Shown: positions 52,699 through 62,731, counted from the stretch's first letter. The stretch is 64,000 nt of DNA from Chryseobacterium turcicum (GCF_021010565.1 NZ_JAJNAY010000002.1:806001-870000); one strand, 5' to 3'. A program made the numbers and translations. The notes: generated by a model from the letters alone, not told the origin.

Positions 52699-54960
52699 AT
52701 GAAAACTCAAATATTCATCGCAGCACTGTTTTTAAGCGGATTTACTTTTGCTCAGGAAAAAAAATCTGATACTTTAAACACAAAAAAAATAGAAGAGGTT
52801 GTTATAAAAAAGCAGGTTTTCAAAAAACAAAGCGACCGTTTTGTATATGATGTTGCCGCTTCGCCTATAACAAAGGGAAATACAACTTTCGATTTGCTAA
52901 AGCAAACTCCTCTCCTTTCTTCTACTGATGATAAAACACTGAAAATAGCAGGAAAAAATAATGCGCTTATCTATATTAATGGAAGAAAAACCAATATGGA
53001 TGCAGAATCTTTGACGCAGCTATTGAAGAATACACCGGCAGAAAATATTCAGAAGATAGAAGTCATTACCGTACCTGGAAGTGAATTTCAGGTAGAATCT
53101 TCAGACGGAATCATCAACATTGTGATGAAGAAAAAAATGAGTGACGGTCTCAACGGAAATATGAGAATGGCTAATTCTCAGAATAAATACAATGCAAGCT
53201 CAGCAAGTTTTTCTGCAAATTACCGTAAAGACAAACTGGGAATCAGTGCTAATCTAAATGGTGGAGAAAATATTCAAGCACAACAATATACTCTCCGAAA
53301 TGGAAATGCCACTTCCTCTAATGAATCTGTAGGAAAAATAGACGATCCCAACCAAAGTATTGGTGGTTATATGAATATTGATTACCAGCTGACTGACAAA
53401 AGTAACCTTGCTTTAACTTGGAATACCTCAGCCAACAAAAGCTATAATTCTACGGTTAATTTATTCAACACGATTAAAACAGGAAACGATACTGATTATA
53501 CATGGTCAAAAAATAAAGAAGATGCTCGGTCTTACAACAATTCGGTGAATTTGAATTACGAACTGAAAACAGACTCTTTAGGAAGCAAGCTAAATGTAAA
53601 TGCCGCATATCTTAACTATAAAAGATTTCAGTTTACTGATAACAAAACCTTAGATTCTAATATAAACAGACAAGAATTAGGAATTACTCAACAGGTTTTT
53701 CAAGAACTTCCACAGATTATCAATAATTTTTCGGGAACTGTAGATTACATCAAAAAATTTAAAAACGATTTTACTGTTTCAGTTGGAGGAAATTATAATA
53801 AAACAAAAACGGATAATGACACTAAAAATGATACATTCAGAAAAAACCCAACACCTCCTTTAAAAGCAGAAGAACATAATCCCAATCATTTTATCTATGA
53901 TGAAAATATTTACGGATTTTATATTACCGCAGAAAAGAAATTTTCAGATAAATTCTCAGGAAAAATAGGAACTAGATACGAGATTACCAATAGCTTAGGA
54001 ACTTCTGATAATGCTCCAGACGAGAGTTTAAAGAGAATTGAAAGAAAGTACAATAATTTCTTGCCTTATCTGAGCGTTAATTATGCTCTTAATGATAACA
54101 ATAACATCTCTTATGCTTTTTCGAGCAGGATGAGAAGACCAAGTTTCTGGGAAATTAATCCGGTGAGAAATATATTGACAGAGGATAATTACACCCAAAA
54201 TAACCCATTTGTAAAAGCTTCTTCTACCTACAATCAAGAATTAACATATATGTTTAAAAGTTCTTATTTCTTGATTCTAAGCCACTCTTATTTCAAAGAC
54301 CAGATTACTCAGGTTCCTTTGCAGGGCTATCCTGTAAGCCCGAACGGAGTTGTAGGAAAGCAAAATCAACTGAGATATATCAGAACTAATTTTGGAGACA
54401 AACAAGAAATGTCTGCCATGGTAGGAATGCAAAAAACTTTCTTTAAGCAATATTTAACTACAAATTTTAATATTGGAGCTCAACATAATATCAACAACGG
54501 AACGTTAGCCATTGACCCGACAACAGGCGACAGCTTTCAGGATATTGACGGAAAACCTGTAGTATATTCTAACAAAAGAAGCTCTACAAGTATTGTTATA
54601 CAAACCAACAATACCCTTCGCTTAGATAAAAAGAAAACTTGGTTTTTAGGCGTAAATTATTTCTTTGTTGATAAGCAACAGATAGAATTGGGAGTGCTGA
54701 GAAACTTGATGAGTCTTGATTTAAGTTTAAAGAAAAACTGGAACGATTGGACTTTTGCCCTTAATGTAAATGATGTATTAAATACCAATATCATAGAAAT
54801 TGAGGATTACCAAGCCAATGGAAATTACAACTACATTCATCAAAACAGATACAACAGAGGCGGAACATTCAGTATCACTTATAATTTTGGAAATCAAAAA
54901 GTGAAAAAAGTAAGAAACATCGAAGGTGCTTCAGACGATATTAAAAGCAGAACACGTTAA
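52699..54960 (+). CDS. TonB-dependent-receptor-like outer-membrane beta-barrel protein
   Basis: Protein of 753 residues. A signal peptide (MKTQIFIAALFLSGFTFAQE) is followed by a plug domain (about 30-150: KKIEEVVIKKQ, TFDLLKQTPLL, ALIYINGRKTNMDAESL, IQKIEVITVPG) and a long beta-barrel ending in an aromatic-rich strand (FSITYNFGNQ) plus a short charged tail. This is the outer-membrane beta-barrel type that lacks the usual N-terminal carboxypeptidase-like domain. No SusD partner is adjacent, so it is probably not a polysaccharide-locus SusC. The substrate is unknown. It resembles the receptor at 60539-62710. Confidence 0.88.
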   Translation: MKTQIFIAALFLSGFTFAQEKKSDTLNTKKIEEVVIKKQVFKKQSDRFVYDVAASPITKGNTTFDLLKQTPLLSSTDDKTLKIAGKNNALIYINGRKTNMDAESLTQLLKNTPAENIQKIEVITVPGSEFQVESSDGIINIVMKKKMSDGLNGNMRMANSQNKYNASSASFSANYRKDKLGISANLNGGENIQAQQYTLRNGNATSSNESVGKIDDPNQSIGGYMNIDYQLTDKSNLALTWNTSANKSYNSTVNLFNTIKTGNDTDYTWSKNKEDARSYNNSVNLNYELKTDSLGSKLNVNAAYLNYKRFQFTDNKTLDSNINRQELGITQQVFQELPQIINNFSGTVDYIKKFKNDFTVSVGGNYNKTKTDNDTKNDTFRKNPTPPLKAEEHNPNHFIYDENIYGFYITAEKKFSDKFSGKIGTRYEITNSLGTSDNAPDESLKRIERKYNNFLPYLSVNYALNDNNNISYAFSSRMRRPSFWEINPVRNILTEDNYTQNNPFVKASSTYNQELTYMFKSSYFLILSHSYFKDQITQVPLQGYPVSPNGVVGKQNQLRYIRTNFGDKQEMSAMVGMQKTFFKQYLTTNFNIGAQHNINNGTLAIDPTTGDSFQDIDGKPVVYSNKRSSTSIVIQTNNTLRLDKKKTWFLGVNYFFVDKQQIELGVLRNLMSLDLSLKKNWNDWTFALNVNDVLNTNIIEIEDYQANGNYNYIHQNRYNRGGTFSITYNFGNQKVKKVRNIEGASDDIKSRTR

Positions 54961-54991
54961 CATTCAATCTTCATATATTTTATTTTGTACA

Positions 54992-55019
54992 GAAACCCGC
55001 CAAGTAATTGACGGGTTTC
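54992..55019 (+). terminator. terminator after the receptor gene
   Basis: GAAACCCG and CGGGTTTC pair, extended inward by CAA/TTG past one mismatch, and GTTTATTTTTT follows. Confidence 0.82.
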
Positions 55020-55045
55020 GTTTATTTTTTATGTATGAATTTTTT

Positions 55046-55062
55046 GAAACCTTATAGGTTTC
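55046..55062. repeat. isolated REP-like palindrome
   Basis: GAAACCT-TAT-AGGTTTC: a perfect seven-base stem with a three-base loop, the same architecture as the RAYT-linked palindromes but of different sequence. It lies between the terminator and the GH43-like gene end. Confidence 0.55.
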
Positions 55063-55084
55063 GTTCTTGTAATAAAATGACATT

Positions 55085-56842
55085 TTATTCAGATTTTACA
55101 ATCTCTGTTCTCTCAGACATTCCATTTGCATTGAATGCTTCAATTTGGAAATAATAAGAATCTACTCTATCGGCTCCGGTGAAGAAATATTCATTTTTTC
55201 CGTATACCATAATGCTTCCGTATAATTTATCCGGAGATTTTCCCCAATAAATAACATAGCCATCGGCATCAGAATTTTGTTGCCATTTCATCCAGATGCT
55301 TCTTCTTTCTCCAAACTTTTTCGGGTCTGCTCTCAATGGAACAAAGTTTTGAACTTTTGCAGGTTTTGTACCCGCTCCTTTACCAAAAACTCTGAAACCA
55401 CTTAATGCAAACTTTCCGGTTGGCATTTTAAGGTTTTCCATTTTTAAATATCTTGCTTCAGCAGGTTTTTCAAGCTCAATATAATCATGCGGAACATCTT
55501 TCGTATTTTTGCTTTTATCAACAATAACTTTCCATTTTTTTCCATCATTCGAGCCATACACTTTATATTGATGCATTTTACCTTCTGTTTTGCCCATAAA
55601 TTCAACATCTTGGTCGGCATAATTGATTTGTATCGCATTGATGGTAGAAACTTCTCCTAAATCAGTCTGAAACCACTCGCCAGAATTTCCGGTTTTGGCA
55701 CTCCAATACGTTTTGATATCTTCATCTACGGCATAATTAGGATGATAACCTCCCAAAGTAGACGAAACCTGAACCGGTTTGTTATAATTTAACAACATCC
55801 AACCGGTAAAAAGCCCTTGAGAGAAATCTTTTCCTTGGGCAAACTGCGGAAGTAAAGTCGGATAATCGCCGTAAGCCGTGTTGGTATACATCACATCATC
55901 TTTATCGAAACCTGCAGGCCAAATCCCTAAACGTCTTTCAAAATTATTTTTGGTGGAAATAAAAATCGTAGAAACGTGCCACCAGTTTTTAAAATTATCT
56001 TCGAAAGTAGCGCCGTGACCAGCTCCTCTTGCAAAACCTCCTGGTTTGTAAGAAAAAGGATTGTGCTGTTGGTATTCATAACCTTCTAAAGGGTTTTTAG
56101 AAACATACACTCCATCAGAATATCCACTAAATTCTGTTGCAGGAGCACCATATTGCATGTAATATTTGTCTTTATATTTGGTTACCCAAGCTCCTTCCAC
56201 AAAAGGTTGTAAGAAAACATTATCGTTATATTCTCCAAATCTTTCCCAGCCATGGTCTTCGGGTTTCAATCTTAAAATAGGCTTTACAAAACCTTCAGAC
56301 TGCAGATTTTTAACCTTAACTTCTGTTCCTAAAAGTGGCCATTCGTTGCTTGATCCCCAATATAAATAGAGTTTATTTTTATCCTCATCATAATGAAAAG
56401 CTGGGTCCCAAGCTCCGACTTTCAAAGTATCTACAGCAATTTTCCAGTCGTCTTTTGTAGGATTGGTAGATTTCCAAATCGGAAAATCTTGTTCCCAGGT
56501 TGAACCATACACATATAAAGTGTCTTTCATCGCCCAAACTGCAGGAGCATTCAAATCGTGGGTATATTTATTGTCTCTCAGGAACTTTCTTTTAATAAAT
56601 TTCCAGTCGAGCATATTGTCGCTGTACCAATATCCTTCCTGATTGGTAGAAAAAAGGAAAAGCTTTTTTTGAAAATTAACAATCACAGGATCGGCAGTAG
56701 CACGATGCTTTCCTTGTTTTGAAAAAACTTCAAAAGGCGTATAGCCATAATCGATATTAATAGGATTGCAATACGTTTTTTGCTGTGCATTTGAAAAAAA
56801 ACACAAAAGTATTACCATGCTCAAATATAATCTCTTACTCAT
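55085..56842 (-). CDS. GH43-like glycosidase with discoidin (F5/8C) domain
   Basis: Exported protein of 585 residues; the ATG at 56842 gives the signal peptide MSKRLYLSMVILLCFFSNAQ. A five-bladed GH43-type catalytic domain covers about 25-330, with the base Asp in RATADPVIVNF near 50, the pKa-modulating Asp in WDPAFHYDED near 150 and the acid Glu in VEGAWVTKYKDKYYMQYGAP near 223. A discoidin-like carbohydrate-binding domain follows (about 360-490), then a fibronectin-like C-terminal domain. The likely substrates are arabinose- or xylose-containing polymers, but GH43 specificity cannot be read directly. There is no sorting domain, and no polysaccharide-locus partners are adjacent. Confidence 0.83.
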   Translation of the reverse strand: MSKRLYLSMVILLCFFSNAQQKTYCNPINIDYGYTPFEVFSKQGKHRATADPVIVNFQKKLFLFSTNQEGYWYSDNMLDWKFIKRKFLRDNKYTHDLNAPAVWAMKDTLYVYGSTWEQDFPIWKSTNPTKDDWKIAVDTLKVGAWDPAFHYDEDKNKLYLYWGSSNEWPLLGTEVKVKNLQSEGFVKPILRLKPEDHGWERFGEYNDNVFLQPFVEGAWVTKYKDKYYMQYGAPATEFSGYSDGVYVSKNPLEGYEYQQHNPFSYKPGGFARGAGHGATFEDNFKNWWHVSTIFISTKNNFERRLGIWPAGFDKDDVMYTNTAYGDYPTLLPQFAQGKDFSQGLFTGWMLLNYNKPVQVSSTLGGYHPNYAVDEDIKTYWSAKTGNSGEWFQTDLGEVSTINAIQINYADQDVEFMGKTEGKMHQYKVYGSNDGKKWKVIVDKSKNTKDVPHDYIELEKPAEARYLKMENLKMPTGKFALSGFRVFGKGAGTKPAKVQNFVPLRADPKKFGERRSIWMKWQQNSDADGYVIYWGKSPDKLYGSIMVYGKNEYFFTGADRVDSYYFQIEAFNANGMSERTEIVKSE

Positions 56843-56862
56843 AATCAAACTTTATATTTCTA

Positions 56863-56870
56863 CAAATTTA
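56863..56870 (-). promoter_or_regulatory. -7 promoter box of the GH43-like gene
   Basis: TAAATTTG on the minus strand fits TAnnTTTG, 20 bases above the start codon. Confidence 0.45.
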
Positions 56871-56904
56871 AAGTTTTTAAAACAGTTTGCTTCTTATCTA
56901 AGCA

Positions 56905-56938
56905 TAAAAAAACTTCTGACCTTTAAAAAGCCAGAAGT
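56905..56938 (-). terminator. terminator of the ctlX operon
   Basis: ACTTCTG and CAGAAGT pair, with inner CTTT/AAAG pairing, and the minus strand continues with seven T. It lies 25 bases below the ctlX stop. Confidence 0.75.
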
Positions 56939-56963
56939 AATCTTTTATTTAATGTGAAATATT

Positions 56964-57887
56964 TTATTTTTTAGGCAAGAAAACCTCAGCTAGCATACAA
57001 CGTGCGCTTCCGCCTCCGTTTACTTCAATTGTATTTAAATCTGAATAGATAATCTCACAGTATTTTTCGATGTTTGCGATTTGCTCGGCATTCAAAGATT
57101 GATAAGCGGTCTGGCTCATCACCAAATACTTTTTGCCCTCTTTATTTTGTACCTGAAGCATATTTCCTGCAAATTGTTGCATTTGCTCTTCAGAAATTTC
57201 GATAATCTCTTTTCCTGAATTTTTAATAGTTTCAATGACTTTACTTCTCTCCAGTTCAGAATCAATACAGTCAAGACAAATTACGACGAACTTGTCTGCT
57301 ACACACATCATTACATTGGTGTGATAGATTGGAAGTCTCTCTTCACCAACGGTTTGAAACGAATGGAAAACCACCGGTGTAAATCTATATTTGGTACAAA
57401 ATTCTCTAAATAAATTTTCGTCAAGCCTCAAAGAAACCGAACCGTAAGCAATTTTGTTATCATGATCGAAAATCATACTTCCTGTTCCTTCCAAAAAGTG
57501 CCCCTGAATTTCAGGTAATGACCAATCATCAATTTCGGAAACTTCAAAACCTTGATTTTTGATGCTCTCGATAATATCTTCTCTTCGCTCTACCCTTCTG
57601 TTTGAAGCAAACATAGGATATAAAACCACTTTCCCGTCTTTATGGAAACTTACCCAGTTGTTTGGGAAAATAGAATCTGGAGTGTGAGGATCGATGGTAT
57701 CCTTAATCGTGATAACATTAACCCCTTTACTTCTCAGTTTTTCAACAAAAACTTTAAATTCTGCTAAAGCTTTTGACTGTATATCTGCATCTTTCTGCTC
57801 TATCTGAAAATAGTTGTTCTCAGCTGTTTCTGCATTGTAACCGAATGCAATCGGCTCTATCATTAATACGGTATCTGTTGTCTGCAT
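56964..57887 (-). CDS. ctlX: CtlX-type citrulline/amidino hydrolase
   Basis: Guanidino-group-modifying enzyme of 307 residues with the five-bladed fold of arginine deiminases and amidinotransferases. The substrate-binding acid lies in IFPNNWVSFHKDGKVVLYPM, the HFLEGTGSMIFD segment holds the His-Glu pair, and IYHTNVMMCV carries the second His. The nucleophile Cys is in GGGSARCMLAEVF near residue 297. The sequence is that of the CtlX group linked to citrulline use. It is last in a three-gene operon with an unknown secreted protein and a second enzyme of the same superfamily. Confidence 0.88.
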   Translation of the reverse strand: MQTTDTVLMIEPIAFGYNAETAENNYFQIEQKDADIQSKALAEFKVFVEKLRSKGVNVITIKDTIDPHTPDSIFPNNWVSFHKDGKVVLYPMFASNRRVERREDIIESIKNQGFEVSEIDDWSLPEIQGHFLEGTGSMIFDHDNKIAYGSVSLRLDENLFREFCTKYRFTPVVFHSFQTVGEERLPIYHTNVMMCVADKFVVICLDCIDSELERSKVIETIKNSGKEIIEISEEQMQQFAGNMLQVQNKEGKKYLVMSQTAYQSLNAEQIANIEKYCEIIYSDLNTIEVNGGGSARCMLAEVFLPKK

Positions 57888-57898
57888 TGTTGTTTTGT

Positions 57899-59263
57899 TT
57901 AATATTCTTCTTTTATTAAAAACGTATGAATTGGAAAAGATAGAAGAGAGGTATTTTCAGTAAGATTAATATTATACTTTTTCCCTGAAATTGTTTCAGC
58001 TTCTACTTCCAAATCGTTAAAATATTTTAAAATCCTTCCGTTTCTCGTCATTGACTTGGATGTTCTTACAAGTTCGTTTTTCACATCCGTTGATACGGAA
58101 TAATTATCTCTAATTTTGGCAGTACCATTAGCACTAAAATCTAACATTCCATAGACAAGTTCTTCATCTTCTTCTATGCTATATGTATCAAAATTATCTG
58201 TAAAGTTTTTAGCCCATTTTATACTAAATAATATCGATGTGGAATAGCTTTGTAAATAATTAAATGAAGAATTTCTTTTAAGAGAGCAAGTAATGGTATA
58301 AGTTCTTACTCTATTCATATTTTTTCTGTAAACCAAAGTTCCATCTTTCAGTTTATAAGTATCTTTATTGGGAAATTTTCGGCTCAGCCGTTTGCCTTTT
58401 CCGTCATATTTTATTTCTTCCCACAAAACCCATTCATTAAAGGAGTTTTGATAATTTATATAAATAATTTTCTCTTTTACCTTCTCATGTTCATCGTATA
58501 AAATTTCTCTGAAAGGAACTGAAGCATATTCTAATTTTTCACTAATCATCTTTCCCATTTTTTTATGAATAGTTAAGATAGAGTCGTTTTCGATTTCTAT
58601 ATTTTGATGGTTGGGATAATTTTCAAAATGATACTTCGTAACTTTATTATTTTTCTGTAGAATGGAATCTATGGTATAATAATCAGTAAATATTTCTTTC
58701 TTTACTTCAGTATTGTTAAAATATTTTTTATTCCAAACTTTTCCGTTTTGGTATGTTTCCTTATAACTTAAATCAGAGTTTTCTTTATTAAAAAAATATT
58801 TTTCTCTGAAAACATTTAAAGAATCATTCTTATTCTTATCAAAACTATAAGTTTCTTTCTCTTCATAAGAAAAGTTATTGAAGCTAACTTTTGACCATTG
58901 ACTGTAAAATTTTATTCTGTTTTCATCAACTAACCTTGAAATTCCATTGATAAAATTATCTTTAAAGATTAATTTAAATTCTTGTTTCTGTTTATTTCGA
59001 AAAGAATTTATAGAAAACAATCGATTTTGATGGTTAAATCTAAAGTAAACTTCAGTTAAAGAGTCTTTTACAATAATCGAATTATCCGAAGTCACTTCAA
59101 CTGTCCGTAAAACTTTATCTTCTTTTTTAAGTTTTAAGATTTTAATTTTATTTTCTTTTAAACCTTTAATATCTCCATACAAAACTTCAGCCCAGTTCAA
59201 TTTTTGCTGAGAATAGGTTTTAATTATAAATAAAAGAAGAAAAAATAAAACTAATTTTCTCAA
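57899..59263 (-). CDS. secreted protein of unknown function between two guanidino hydrolases
   Basis: Protein of 454 residues with a signal peptide (MRKLVLFFLLLFIIKTYSQ). The mature part is rich in Lys, Asn, Tyr and Phe and contains loosely repeated strands of the kind YxNGKVWNKKYFNN, YDEHEKVKEKIIYIN and YDGKGKRLSRKF, similar to MORN/YwqK-type or RHS-like beta repeats. No enzyme motif is seen. Spacing to its neighbours is 11 and 15 bases, so it is part of their operon. Why a periplasmic or surface protein is coupled to two cytoplasmic hydrolases is unclear. Confidence 0.7.
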   Translation of the reverse strand: MRKLVLFFLLLFIIKTYSQQKLNWAEVLYGDIKGLKENKIKILKLKKEDKVLRTVEVTSDNSIIVKDSLTEVYFRFNHQNRLFSINSFRNKQKQEFKLIFKDNFINGISRLVDENRIKFYSQWSKVSFNNFSYEEKETYSFDKNKNDSLNVFREKYFFNKENSDLSYKETYQNGKVWNKKYFNNTEVKKEIFTDYYTIDSILQKNNKVTKYHFENYPNHQNIEIENDSILTIHKKMGKMISEKLEYASVPFREILYDEHEKVKEKIIYINYQNSFNEWVLWEEIKYDGKGKRLSRKFPNKDTYKLKDGTLVYRKNMNRVRTYTITCSLKRNSSFNYLQSYSTSILFSIKWAKNFTDNFDTYSIEEDEELVYGMLDFSANGTAKIRDNYSVSTDVKNELVRTSKSMTRNGRILKYFNDLEVEAETISGKKYNINLTENTSLLSFPIHTFLIKEEY

Positions 59264-59278
59264 TAGATTTTAATAGGT

Positions 59279-60193
59279 TTAATCTCTTACCAAAGGCATC
59301 GTAGAACATCTCAACAAGCCTCCCATTTTAGAAATCTCTCTGTATGGAATTTCTTCAACGGTCATTCCCCAAACATCTCTTAAATGATTATTCATTCTTG
59401 TGAAAGTTTTGTCAGAAACCACAACTTCTGGTGAGATTGAGAAAATATTTGGAAACATTTCAAACATTTCTTCATCGGTAACGTGGAAACAGTTTTCTTC
59501 TCCAAAAATATCAATGATTAAATTGTAATCACTTTCATCTACAAAACCGTTTTTATAAATAATACATTTATCTGTACCAACTGGGTTGAACGTACAATCT
59601 AAATGCAAAATTCCCAGATAAGGCTCTCTGTCGTTTTTCTTTAATTCTAAATCGATAATTCTCTTTTTAGGAAAATATTCTTTAAGAATTTCAATCGCAT
59701 ATTCGTTGGTTCTCGCCGTTTTATAATTTCTGTAATCTTCACTGAAACATGTTCCGATAAAAATAAAATCATTCCAAACAATAACGTCCCCGCCTTCGAT
59801 ATGTGCCGTTTCGGGGAGGTTGATAATTTTTCTCCACGCTACTTTTTCGTAAACCGTTTTATAGGCTTCCTGCTCATCTGCTCTGTCGGCAATGACATTA
59901 GAAATAATCATTTTATCGTCGATTACAAAAGCAACATCTCTTGCAAAGACCTGATTATAATCTTCAATAATATCCGGACGGAAAACTTCAACTTCATATT
60001 TCTTCAGCACCGCTTCAAAAGCATTCATTTCATTAATGATATCTTCTTCCTTCGGATACATATTGTGCTCTATGGTATAATATGATTTAGCATCATAGCT
60101 TTCTTCCAAAGTTGGAACACCACCCATAGAGTTGGGTTGACCTAAAACCACAGACCTTAGCCTTCCGGTTTCGTTTTTTATATTTAATTTCAT
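59279..60193 (-). CDS. arginine deiminase/DDAH-superfamily hydrolase
   Basis: Protein of 304 residues from the same Cys-hydrolase superfamily as CtlX but only distantly similar. Visible elements are VVLGQPNSMGGVP at the start, FARDVAFVIDDKMII, the catalytic AHIEGGDVIVWND near 152 (His, Glu, Asp), ILHLDCTFNPVG near 198 (His) and the nucleophile in GGLLRCSTMPL near 298. It should hydrolyse a guanidino compound such as arginine or dimethylarginine to citrulline or a relative. It is first in the operon, behind a TATATTTG promoter box. Confidence 0.87.
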   Translation of the reverse strand: MKLNIKNETGRLRSVVLGQPNSMGGVPTLEESYDAKSYYTIEHNMYPKEEDIINEMNAFEAVLKKYEVEVFRPDIIEDYNQVFARDVAFVIDDKMIISNVIADRADEQEAYKTVYEKVAWRKIINLPETAHIEGGDVIVWNDFIFIGTCFSEDYRNYKTARTNEYAIEILKEYFPKKRIIDLELKKNDREPYLGILHLDCTFNPVGTDKCIIYKNGFVDESDYNLIIDIFGEENCFHVTDEEMFEMFPNIFSISPEVVVSDKTFTRMNNHLRDVWGMTVEEIPYREISKMGGLLRCSTMPLVRD

Positions 60194-60212
60194 AAAGATT
60201 TATGCAATACTA

Positions 60213-60220
60213 CAAATATA
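60213..60220 (-). promoter_or_regulatory. -7 promoter box of the guanidino-hydrolase operon
   Basis: TATATTTG on the minus strand matches TAnnTTTG, 19 bases above the first start codon. No clear TTG is present at -33. Confidence 0.5.
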
Positions 60221-60538
60221 AGTAAAGGTCTGTATTTGGGAAACTTTTAAAATGGTTTATAAAGGGAACTCGAATTATACACTAAAAATTATTTGAAATC
60301 AAGCTTTAACACTTGTGGTTTCTAAAATAACAAGTATTTACTCTTGACTTAAAAACATTTTACAGATATTTATTTATAAAACAATTGTTTATTCTTTACT
60401 TATATCTAAAAATCAGATAATATTTACGCTCCTTTTTCTCTCTTTAACGTTTAATTAAGATATAGAAACTCATCAATTTCAATATGCGTTGACCCATAAT
60501 TGAGACTAAAAACCAGCTTCCAAAAAGATGCTTTTCTT
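60221..60538. other. 318-base intergenic stretch without recognised content
   Basis: Very AT-rich sequence between the start of the guanidino-hydrolase operon and the 3' end of the receptor gene. I found no gene, no strong terminator and no repeat related to the others in the window. Confidence 0.5.
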
Positions 60539-62710
60539 TTATCGAGCTCTATTTTCTTCATCTGTTTTTTGTATATTTTTTGTCTGATATTTTGATGTTC
60601 CAAAATTATAATTTAAAGATAATATCAGCTTTTGAGTATCCCACCAATGAGTAAACCGGTTATCCATAATTTGTTTATGTCTAAATTCTAAACGTTGGTC
60701 ATAAGAATCAAAAATATTATTAAAACTTACTTTCGCATTCAGCTTATTATCAAACCATGCTTTTTGAACTGAAATATCAACAGTATATCTTGGCTTAATT
60801 ATATATAAACTATTCCCGGTTTTGGATTCGTAATTTGAAAAAAGATTAATGGTATAGCCTTTAGGTAAAGAGAAAACCTGATTTAATCTCATCTCATAAT
60901 TATAAATTTCCAATGCAAAAACTTCATCCAGATACGGTCTGAATTCGTAGTTGTAATATCCTGAAATCTGAGTATTTACATTCCACCACTTTGTTATTTT
61001 TACAGGAAAACTCATTTCTAAGCTGGCAAAATTTCGATAAGGAAGGTTGGTTCCTAAAAATTCAAGCACATTGGTTTCTGGATTGTAAATCGGATATCGT
61101 GTCATCACATCTGTTTCTTTCCCAATGGTAAAAGCTGTTACCCAATTTTTATATCGATAAGTTGTTTTAATCTGATTGGTAAAAGAGGGTTGCAGGTAAG
61201 GATTTCCAATCCAATAGTTCAGTGGGCTGTAATAAAAACGGAACGGATTCAGCTGTGAGAAAACCGGTCTTGTAATCTTCCTGCTGTAAGAGAATGAGAG
61301 CTCACTAGACTTATTGAAGGTATAACTTGCACTAAAAGACGGCAACCATTTCAGATAATTTCTTGAGACCACAGAATCTATGGTTACGGCATTAGAAATA
61401 CTTTGAGTATTTTCAAATCTCAATCCTGCATTAATCTGAAGCTTATTAAATTTCTGACTGTATGCCCAATACCCAGCAAATATTTTCTCTTTATATGAAA
61501 ACTGATTGCTCCTCGTCGGATCAAAAACAAATTGTTTATTGATTGACAACGTGTCATATCTAATCATATTATTCGTTTTAGTGTCACTGAATTTTAGACC
61601 CACATCAAAAACAGCATCTCCTATTTTCTGGGTAGCATCAACTTGCCCTGTATAGATATTAATCTTGTTGAGTAAATCAGATTTCCAATAGGACAAAAGC
61701 TGTGAAGTCGGTTTATCGCTATTCAGAAAATCGTCTTCTTGCTTATTTTTAACCGAAAGATAGTTGCCTAAAAAGTTTAGCTTAAAACTTTTATATTGGA
61801 AAGAATAATCTGTGGTTATTCCGTAATTATCTTGAAAATAAGTAGTCGGGTTTTTACTTTCTGTATTGAAAACCAATTGGGTTTCGTCTTTATTAACGGT
61901 ATATAATGACCCAAAGCGAATTCGCTCACTGTCTCTGAAGTTACCTCTTAGATTTACTCCAAACCTATTTTTATCATTCAATTTATAATCGATTCCCATC
62001 TGAACAGCATACATTTCTACATCATCTTTTTGATAAGTCTGTGTTCTCATAACGTTGGTATTTGCTAAACGCTGCAGGGCATTATAACGATATATTGAGA
62101 TTCCATTATTATAACCTAGCTGTAAAATATAGCTTGTCTTTTCTGTATTGTAAGAAAGATTAAGGCTGTTTTCTTTATAATTAAATTTATTGATACTGGT
62201 GTTTCCAATATAATTTCCTACCCAGCCCAAATTGGTATTTTTCTTTAATTTAATATCAATAATCCCTTTAAACTCGGCATCATATTTTGAAGATGGATTC
62301 GTATTTACTTCCAACGATTCTACCATTTCTGGTGACAAAGACCTCAGATATGCTTGTAATTCCTGGCTGCTCATTACAACAGGTTTCCCATTGATAAAAA
62401 TTGCAGGACTGATTCTTCCTCCAATAAAAATTCCATCTTCAGCATCTACCGTCACACCTGGAGTTTTTCTTAGAACTTCGAGAATATTGGTTGATGTTTT
62501 AAAATCTTTATTCCCGGAAACATTCATTATAATATTTCCTTGATTGAGTTTTACATCTCTACGAGAAGATTGGATAATAACTTCCGAAATAGTTGCGACC
62601 GAATCTTTTTGTTTTAGAGAATCGGAAAACTTTGCATTGAGAATTTCCTGAGACTTTGCAAAAAATGATAAGAATAATAACAGGATAAAAATCCATAGTT
62701 TGGCGTTCAT
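60539..62710 (-). CDS. TonB-dependent-receptor-like outer-membrane beta-barrel protein
   Basis: Protein of 723 residues with a signal peptide (MNAKLWIFILLLFLSFFAKSQ), a plug domain (about 40-160: TISEVIIQSSRRDVKLN, STNILEVLRKTPGVTV, AIFINGKPVVMSSQELQAYL, VESLEVNTNPSSKYDA) and a beta-barrel to the C-terminus (ILSLNYNFGT, then a short polar tail). It is of the same subtype as the receptor at 52699-54960, without the N-terminal regulatory-like domain. An AraC-type regulator gene lies immediately upstream in the same direction, so the regulator may control it. The ligand is unknown. Confidence 0.87.
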   Translation of the reverse strand: MNAKLWIFILLLFLSFFAKSQEILNAKFSDSLKQKDSVATISEVIIQSSRRDVKLNQGNIIMNVSGNKDFKTSTNILEVLRKTPGVTVDAEDGIFIGGRISPAIFINGKPVVMSSQELQAYLRSLSPEMVESLEVNTNPSSKYDAEFKGIIDIKLKKNTNLGWVGNYIGNTSINKFNYKENSLNLSYNTEKTSYILQLGYNNGISIYRYNALQRLANTNVMRTQTYQKDDVEMYAVQMGIDYKLNDKNRFGVNLRGNFRDSERIRFGSLYTVNKDETQLVFNTESKNPTTYFQDNYGITTDYSFQYKSFKLNFLGNYLSVKNKQEDDFLNSDKPTSQLLSYWKSDLLNKINIYTGQVDATQKIGDAVFDVGLKFSDTKTNNMIRYDTLSINKQFVFDPTRSNQFSYKEKIFAGYWAYSQKFNKLQINAGLRFENTQSISNAVTIDSVVSRNYLKWLPSFSASYTFNKSSELSFSYSRKITRPVFSQLNPFRFYYSPLNYWIGNPYLQPSFTNQIKTTYRYKNWVTAFTIGKETDVMTRYPIYNPETNVLEFLGTNLPYRNFASLEMSFPVKITKWWNVNTQISGYYNYEFRPYLDEVFALEIYNYEMRLNQVFSLPKGYTINLFSNYESKTGNSLYIIKPRYTVDISVQKAWFDNKLNAKVSFNNIFDSYDQRLEFRHKQIMDNRFTHWWDTQKLILSLNYNFGTSKYQTKNIQKTDEENRAR

Positions 62711-62731
62711 AAGTTTTAAATTTTATGAAAC

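Noticed and set aside
52699..54960. SusC-type polysaccharide utilisation locus with the nearby GH43-like gene
   Set aside because: There is no SusD partner, the receptors lack the N-terminal regulatory-like domain of SusC, and the glycosidase gene is convergent, with its own promoter and terminators.
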